NCBI RefSeq assembly: GCF_014205115.1
Contig: NZ_JACHMW010000001.1
Span: 1,798,001-1,862,000 of the forward strand
Origin: Micrococcus endophyticus
GTDB taxonomy: Bacteria > Actinomycetota > Actinomycetes > Actinomycetales > Micrococcaceae
DNA length: 64,000 nucleotides
Direction: 5' to 3'
Position numbers and translations under genes: made by a program. A model generated the notes under the pieces. That model was given only the letters and a program-made list of their open reading frames with translations, was not told the origin of the DNA and made no database searches. Below are positions 60,467 through 64,000 of this stretch, piece by piece (position 1 is the first letter of the stretch; every line of letters starts with the position of its first letter).

Positions 60467-61408
60467 TCACGTCTCCTGGGCGGGGCGGTCGGGGTCGGAG
60501 GTGGGGTCCTCGCCCGCCTCCGCGAGCGCGGCCGCGGTGCGGCGCGCGAGCTCCACGAAAGCGGGGACGAGGGGGCTGCGGGCGTCGGCCTTGGCGGCCA
60601 CGGCGAGCTCGACGTCGGGCATGTCCGACAGGGGGCGGAAGGCGACGCCGGAGACGGCGCCCGGGCGGCGGACGTCGTCGGGGACGACGGCGACGCCGAG
60701 TCCGGCGGCCACGAAGGCCATCACGGTGGAGGTCTCCCCCGCGCGCTGGACCAGCCGGGGGCGGAAGCCGACCCGGCGGGCGGCCTCCTGGACGATCGCG
60801 GTGAGCGCGGAGTCCTGAGGGTAGGAGACGAACTCCTCGTCCACGAGGTCGGCCAGGGCGACGGGGCCGTCCTCGGCGGCGAGCCGGTGGCCCGCGGGCA
60901 CGGCCAGGAGGAGGCGGCCGGCCTCGACGGGGGTGAGCGTCAGTTCGGCGGCCCGCACGGGCGGGCGGAGCACGGCCACGTCGAGGCGGTTCTCCAGGAG
61001 GGCGTCCTCGAGGGCGGGGGTGATCGTCTCGCCGGTGATCTGCAGGCGCACGCCCGGCATGGCGTCGCGGGCGGCCCGGACGATCGCGGGCATGAGCCGG
61101 TAGGTGGCCGAGCCGACGAAGCCGACCCGCAGGATGCCGGCGGCGCCGCGGCCGACCTCGCGGACGTCGTGCTCGAGGGAGGCGAGGTCGGTCAGCAGCT
61201 GCCGCGAGCGGTCCAGCATGAGCCGGCCGGCGTCGGTGAGGTCCACGCGGCGGGTGGTGCGCTCCAGGAGGGTGACGCCGAGGGCGGCCTCGAGCTGCTT
61301 GATCTGCTGGGAGAGCGGGGGCTGCGCGATGTGGAGCCGCTCGGCCGCGCGGCCGAAGTGCCGCTCCTCGGCGACGGCCACGAACGAGCGCAGGTGTCGG
61401 ATCTCCAC
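60467..61408 (-). CDS. catR: LysR-family regulator of the catechol branch
   Basis: A 313-residue LysR-type regulator, presumably responding to cis,cis-muconate. The HTH is canonical: VEIRHLRSFVAVAEERHFGR, AAERLHIAQPPLSQQIKQLE and LTDAGRLMLDRSRQLL; the effector domain follows (GILRVGFVGSATYRLMPAIV), close to CatR/BenM members. GTG 61408 is 7 nt behind TACTGT on the minus strand (leaderless). The gene heads the catR-catB-catC unit, unlike the divergent arrangement usual for LysR regulators. The palindrome at 61462-61486 just upstream and the second copy before catA are its probable binding sites. Confidence 0.88.
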   Translation of the reverse strand: MEIRHLRSFVAVAEERHFGRAAERLHIAQPPLSQQIKQLEAALGVTLLERTTRRVDLTDAGRLMLDRSRQLLTDLASLEHDVREVGRGAAGILRVGFVGSATYRLMPAIVRAARDAMPGVRLQITGETITPALEDALLENRLDVAVLRPPVRAAELTLTPVEAGRLLLAVPAGHRLAAEDGPVALADLVDEEFVSYPQDSALTAIVQEAARRVGFRPRLVQRAGETSTVMAFVAAGLGVAVVPDDVRRPGAVSGVAFRPLSDMPDVELAVAAKADARSPLVPAFVELARRTAAALAEAGEDPTSDPDRPAQET

Positions 61409-61461
61409 GCGGCTCACAGTAGTGACGCGCCACACGGCGGGGGAAAGACCAGGCGAGGACA

Positions 61462-61486
61462 GATTGAGAGGCTCCACCTCTCAATC
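61462..61486. promoter_or_regulatory. LysR-type operator of catR-catB-catC
   Basis: GATTGAGAGG-CTCCA-CCTCTCAATC, perfect 10-bp arms and 5-nt spacer, about 40 bp upstream of the catR -10 box and also in front of the divergent SLC13 gene. Same core as the catA operator. Confidence 0.75.
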
Positions 61487-61511
61487 CTTTCGCACTCTGT
61501 CCTCCTGATCC

Positions 61512-62675
61512 ATGAAAGGCCTCCCTAGAGTGAGCCGGAGCACTCCGCTCCCCGTCTCCTCCCCTGAGGTCATCCATGTCCTCCTCCCTCGCCTTCGAGG
61601 GCCGCGCCGTGGCCGCGCCGCCCTCTGGATGGCCGTGTGGTGGATGACGGAGGCCGTGCCGATCCCCGTCACCTCGCTGCTGCCGATCGTCCCGTTCCCG
61701 CTGTTCGGGATGGGCACCATGGCCGAGGTGGCCTCCCCCTACGCCAACTCCGTGGTGTTCCTCGTGATGGGCGGCGTCATCCTGGGCCTGGCCACCGAGA
61801 AGGCCTACCTGCTGGAGAACCACGACTACGACATGCAGTTCGGCCGGTGGATGCTCGTGGGCGTGCCGTGGGCGATCGTCATGTTGCTCATCGCCTGGGT
61901 GGTGCTCACCAAGCTCGTGTTCCGCGCAGAGGTGGACCGGGTCCCCGGCGGCGCCGAGATGATCCGCGGCGAGCTCGCCAAGCTCGGCCCCATGACCACG
62001 CCGGAGCGCCGCATCGCCCTGATCTTCGCGACCGCGATCTTCTTCTGGGTGGCCGTCCCCTTCATCGCGGACATCCCGGCCGTGGCCGACGTCGCCCCGT
62101 GGCTGGGCACCATCGACGACACCCAGGTGGCCATCGCCGCCGCCATCGCCTGCTTCATCGTCCCGGCCCGGCGACGCGGCGAGGACGCCTCGCAGACCGC
62201 CCTGCTGCAGTGGTCCGCCGCCAAGGAGATCCCGTGGGGCCTGCTGCTGCTGTTCGGCGGCGGCCTGTCCCTGTCCGCCATGTTCACCAACACCGGCTTC
62301 AGCCAGTGGCTCGGCGGCCAGGTGGGCGGCCTCAGCGGCGTGCCGGCCTGGGTGGTGCTGCTGATCGTCGTCGTGGTGGGCCTGGCGCTCACCGAGCTGA
62401 TCTCCAACACCGCGACGGCGGCCGCCTTCTTCCCGATCTTCGGCGCCGTGGCCCTGGGCCTGGGCATGGACCCGATCTTCATGACGATCGCCGTGACCCT
62501 GGCCGTGTGCTCCGCCTACATGCTCCCCGTGGCCACGCCGTCGAACGCCGTGGCGTTCGGCTCCGGCGAGGTGAGCATCAAGCAGATGGTGCGCGCCGGC
62601 GTCGGGCTCAACGTCGTGTCCATCGGCCTGATCATGCTCGTGATGTACACGCTCGTGCCGGCCGTCTTCGGCTGA
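61512..62675 (+). pseudogene. SLC13/DASS-family dicarboxylate carrier with internal deletion
   Basis: An open frame of 387 residues but not a complete carrier. WMAVWWMTEAVPIPVTSLLP, MGTMAEVASPYANSVVFLVM and GGVILGLATEK are the start of the DASS scaffold. The next residues are AYLLENHDYDMQFGRWMLVG, which belong about 110 residues further on, so the first SNT motif and the GTPPN-type loop are missing in frame. The second half is intact, including LTELISNTATAAAFFPIFGA and YMLPVATPSNAVAFGSGEVS. The usual N-terminal 50 residues are also replaced by an Arg/Pro-rich stretch. I call it a probable pseudogene; it is divergent from catR with the cat operator between. Confidence 0.65.
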
Positions 62676-62695
62676 CCGGACGGCGGAGGGGCCCC

Positions 62696-62701
62696 TACCC
62701 T
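62696..62701 (+). promoter_or_regulatory. -10 box TACCCT of a leaderless promoter
   Basis: TACCCT ends 6 nt before ATG 62708. Confidence 0.6.
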
Positions 62702-62707
62702 GTGCCC

Positions 62708-63571
62708 ATGAGCGACGCGCCCGACGCCGTGGTCCTGGCCCTGCCGTACCGGCGGCCGTTCGCGTTCGACCACCTGCTGCGCTTCCACGCCGCCCGCGCC
62801 GTCCCCGGCGTGGAGCACGTGGACGAGGCCGCGTACACGCGCGTCCTCGCGCTCCCCCGCGGGCCCGCCGTCGCCGTGGTGTCCGACGACGACGGCGCGG
62901 TCCGCCTCGAGCTGCGGCACGCGCACCCCGACGACGTCGCGGCGGCGGCCGGGCTCGTGCGGCGGATGCTCGACCTGGACGCCGATCCCCAGGCCGTGGA
63001 CGCGGCCCTGCGTGAGGATCCGGCCGCGGCCCGGTCCGTCACGCGGTTCCCGGGGCTGCGCGTGCCCGGGAGCCCGGACCCCCACGAGAGCCTGTTCCGC
63101 GCGATCGTCGGCCAGCAGATCACCGTGGCACGGGCCACCGCCCTGCTCGCGGACATGGCCGCCCGCATGCCCTCCCTCGGATTCGACGGCCCGGTGGATC
63201 GGCTCTTCCCGACCGCCGAGCGGATGGCCGAGGGACTGCACGCCCTCTACCGCGGCCCCGCCGCCCGCCGCGAGGCGCTTCGGGGCGCCGCCGAGGCGCT
63301 GGTCGAGGACCCCGACCTGCTGGAGCGGACCCGGGACCCGGAGGCGCTGAGCGAGACGCTCGTGGGCCTGCGCGGCGTCGGTCCGTGGACGGCGGCGTAC
63401 GTGAGCATGCGGGTGCTCAATGCGCCGGACGTCCCCCTGCCCGGGGACGCGGCGGTGGCCACGGGCGCCCGGCTCCTCGGCGTCGACGACGCGGCCGCCG
63501 CCTACGAGCGGGTCCGCCCGTTCCGCTCCTCGTTCACGATCCACGCGTGGAACGCGGCTGCGGGCGGCTGA
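62708..63571 (+). CDS. DNA-3-methyladenine glycosylase II family (AlkA-like)
   Basis: Base-excision repair glycosylase for alkylated purines. The 287-residue protein has an N-terminal AlkA-like domain (VVLALPYRRPFAFDHLLRFH, GVEHVDEAAYTRVL) and the HhH-GPD domain: HESLFRAIVGQQITVARATA, then LVGLRGVGPWTAAYVSMRVL and DVPLPGDAAV with the catalytic Asp of the LPxD motif. ATG 62708 is leaderless. No Ada-type N-terminal methyl acceptor domain is fused. It is independent of the cat genes. Confidence 0.86.
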   Translation: MSDAPDAVVLALPYRRPFAFDHLLRFHAARAVPGVEHVDEAAYTRVLALPRGPAVAVVSDDDGAVRLELRHAHPDDVAAAAGLVRRMLDLDADPQAVDAALREDPAAARSVTRFPGLRVPGSPDPHESLFRAIVGQQITVARATALLADMAARMPSLGFDGPVDRLFPTAERMAEGLHALYRGPAARREALRGAAEALVEDPDLLERTRDPEALSETLVGLRGVGPWTAAYVSMRVLNAPDVPLPGDAAVATGARLLGVDDAAAAYERVRPFRSSFTIHAWNAAAGG

Positions 63572-63627
63572 GACGCGCCCTGCCCCCAGCGCACCGGTCG
63601 TGACGGGGTGCCCTGCCTCGCCTCGCC

Positions 63628-63633
63628 TACGCT
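63628..63633 (+). promoter_or_regulatory. -10 box TACGCT of a leaderless promoter
   Basis: TACGCT ends 6 nt before ATG 63640. Confidence 0.6.
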
Positions 63634-63639
63634 GGCCTC

Positions 63640-64000
63640 ATGAGCACCCCCTCCCCCGTCGGACTGCTGTTGGACGTGGACGGCCCCGTGGCCTCCACGC
63701 AGACCCGGACCGTCCCGGACGGGATCGTCGCCACCCTGGTGCGCCTGGCCGGCCGCGGCGTCCCGGTGGGCTTCAACACCGGCCGCTCGGCGGACTTCCT
63801 GCTGCACAGCGTGATCGGCCCGCTGCGCGCCACCGGCCTGCCCGCCGACGCCCCGTTCTTCGCCGTCTGCGAGAAGGGCGCCGTGTGGTTCCCGTTCTCC
63901 GCGGTCCCCGCCGGAACCCTGCCGGAGGTCACCGTGGACGCGCCGGCGCCCGCCTGGGTCCGCACGGATCCGGCGATGGCCCTGGACCCCGGCCTGCGCG
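63640..64000 (+). CDS. HAD-superfamily phosphatase-like protein, N-terminal part (3' end outside window)
   Basis: The open frame from ATG 63640 runs off the right edge (120 codons visible). It begins PVGLLLDVDGPVASTQTRTV, the HAD motif I with D-x-D, and continues with VPVGFNTGRSADFLLHSVIG, the motif II TGR segment of Cof-type HAD phosphatases, and FFAVCEKGAVWFPF. The layout suggests a Cof/sucrose-phosphatase-like hydrolase. Motifs III and IV are outside the window, so substrate and completeness are unknown. The start is supported by the leaderless TACGCT promoter. Confidence 0.75.
   Translation, partial: MSTPSPVGLLLDVDGPVASTQTRTVPDGIVATLVRLAGRGVPVGFNTGRSADFLLHSVIGPLRATGLPADAPFFAVCEKGAVWFPFSAVPAGTLPEVTVDAPAPAWVRTDPAMALDPGLR

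Overview
This is a gene-dense, very GC-rich actinobacterial chromosome segment. Codon third positions are almost all G or C, the gene content (acyl-CoA catabolism, ETF, glycine cleavage, catechol branch) is typical of Micrococcaceae, and Micrococcus is my best guess. I see no rRNA, tRNA, IS element, prophage or CRISPR array. Both window ends cut genes: glgC at the left, a HAD-like phosphatase at the right. A striking global habit is leaderless transcription: many genes have a TANNNT -10 box whose last base lies 6-8 nt before the start codon.

Layout. 1-12 kb: glgC end, RluA-type pseudouridine synthase, DedA protein, a coiled-coil/TspO-like membrane fusion, an Old Yellow Enzyme, a NUDIX-like gene, a frameshifted FUSC transporter, a GNAT enzyme and a glutamine amidotransferase. 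12-24 kb: HTH regulator divergent from a large secreted subtilase, tgt, a glutaryl-CoA-dehydrogenase-like gene divergent from its probable TetR regulator, small enzymes, PdxK-like kinase, membrane proteins. 24-27 kb: MFS stump, then a 68-residue secreted peptide gene in operon with a sensor kinase and divergent from a NarL-type response regulator. 27-32.6 kb: degenerate nuclease-fold protein, gcvT and gcvP under a tandem glycine riboswitch. 32.7-34.4 kb: repeat-rich zone with a decayed YeiH-like gene and a solitary ectC-like gene. 34.4-47.5 kb: branched-chain acyl-CoA (valine) catabolism: acyl-CoA dehydrogenases, acyl-CoA ligase, MarR regulator, short-chain 3-hydroxyacyl-CoA dehydrogenase, mmsA, mmsB, enoyl-CoA hydratase, 3-hydroxyisobutyryl-CoA hydrolase, thioesterase-like protein, MHS transporter. 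47.6-51.4 kb: etfBA followed by a cytochrome b with a long repeat-bearing N-terminus, probably the electron sink of the dehydrogenases. 51.5-57.7 kb: NUDIX, sdaA, YihY, lipoprotein nuclease, TspO-like protein. 57.9-62.7 kb: catechol ortho-cleavage genes catR-catB-catC and catA, plus an internally deleted SLC13 carrier. 62.7-64 kb: AlkA-like glycosylase and HAD phosphatase start.

The most interesting signals are not ordinary genes. (1) A dispersed 23-bp repeat occurs 18 times at 8 intergenic loci, mostly as direct pairs with about 33 bp period; the loci fall into three clusters, each opening with a forward array and closing with a reverse array around one to three genes. (2) A shared 13-bp near-palindrome (consensus TTGGATGTCCTAC) lies in four promoters of the valine/acyl-CoA region, in three cases on the -35 box. 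(3) A secreted two-cysteine peptide is built into a two-component locus. (4) The two cat transcription units share a TTGAGAG-N7-CTCTCAA operator. (5) CRP/GlxR-like TGTGA-N6-TCACA sites mark several promoters. (6) A pair of long palindromes with the same sequence sits at 32.8 and 52.5 kb.
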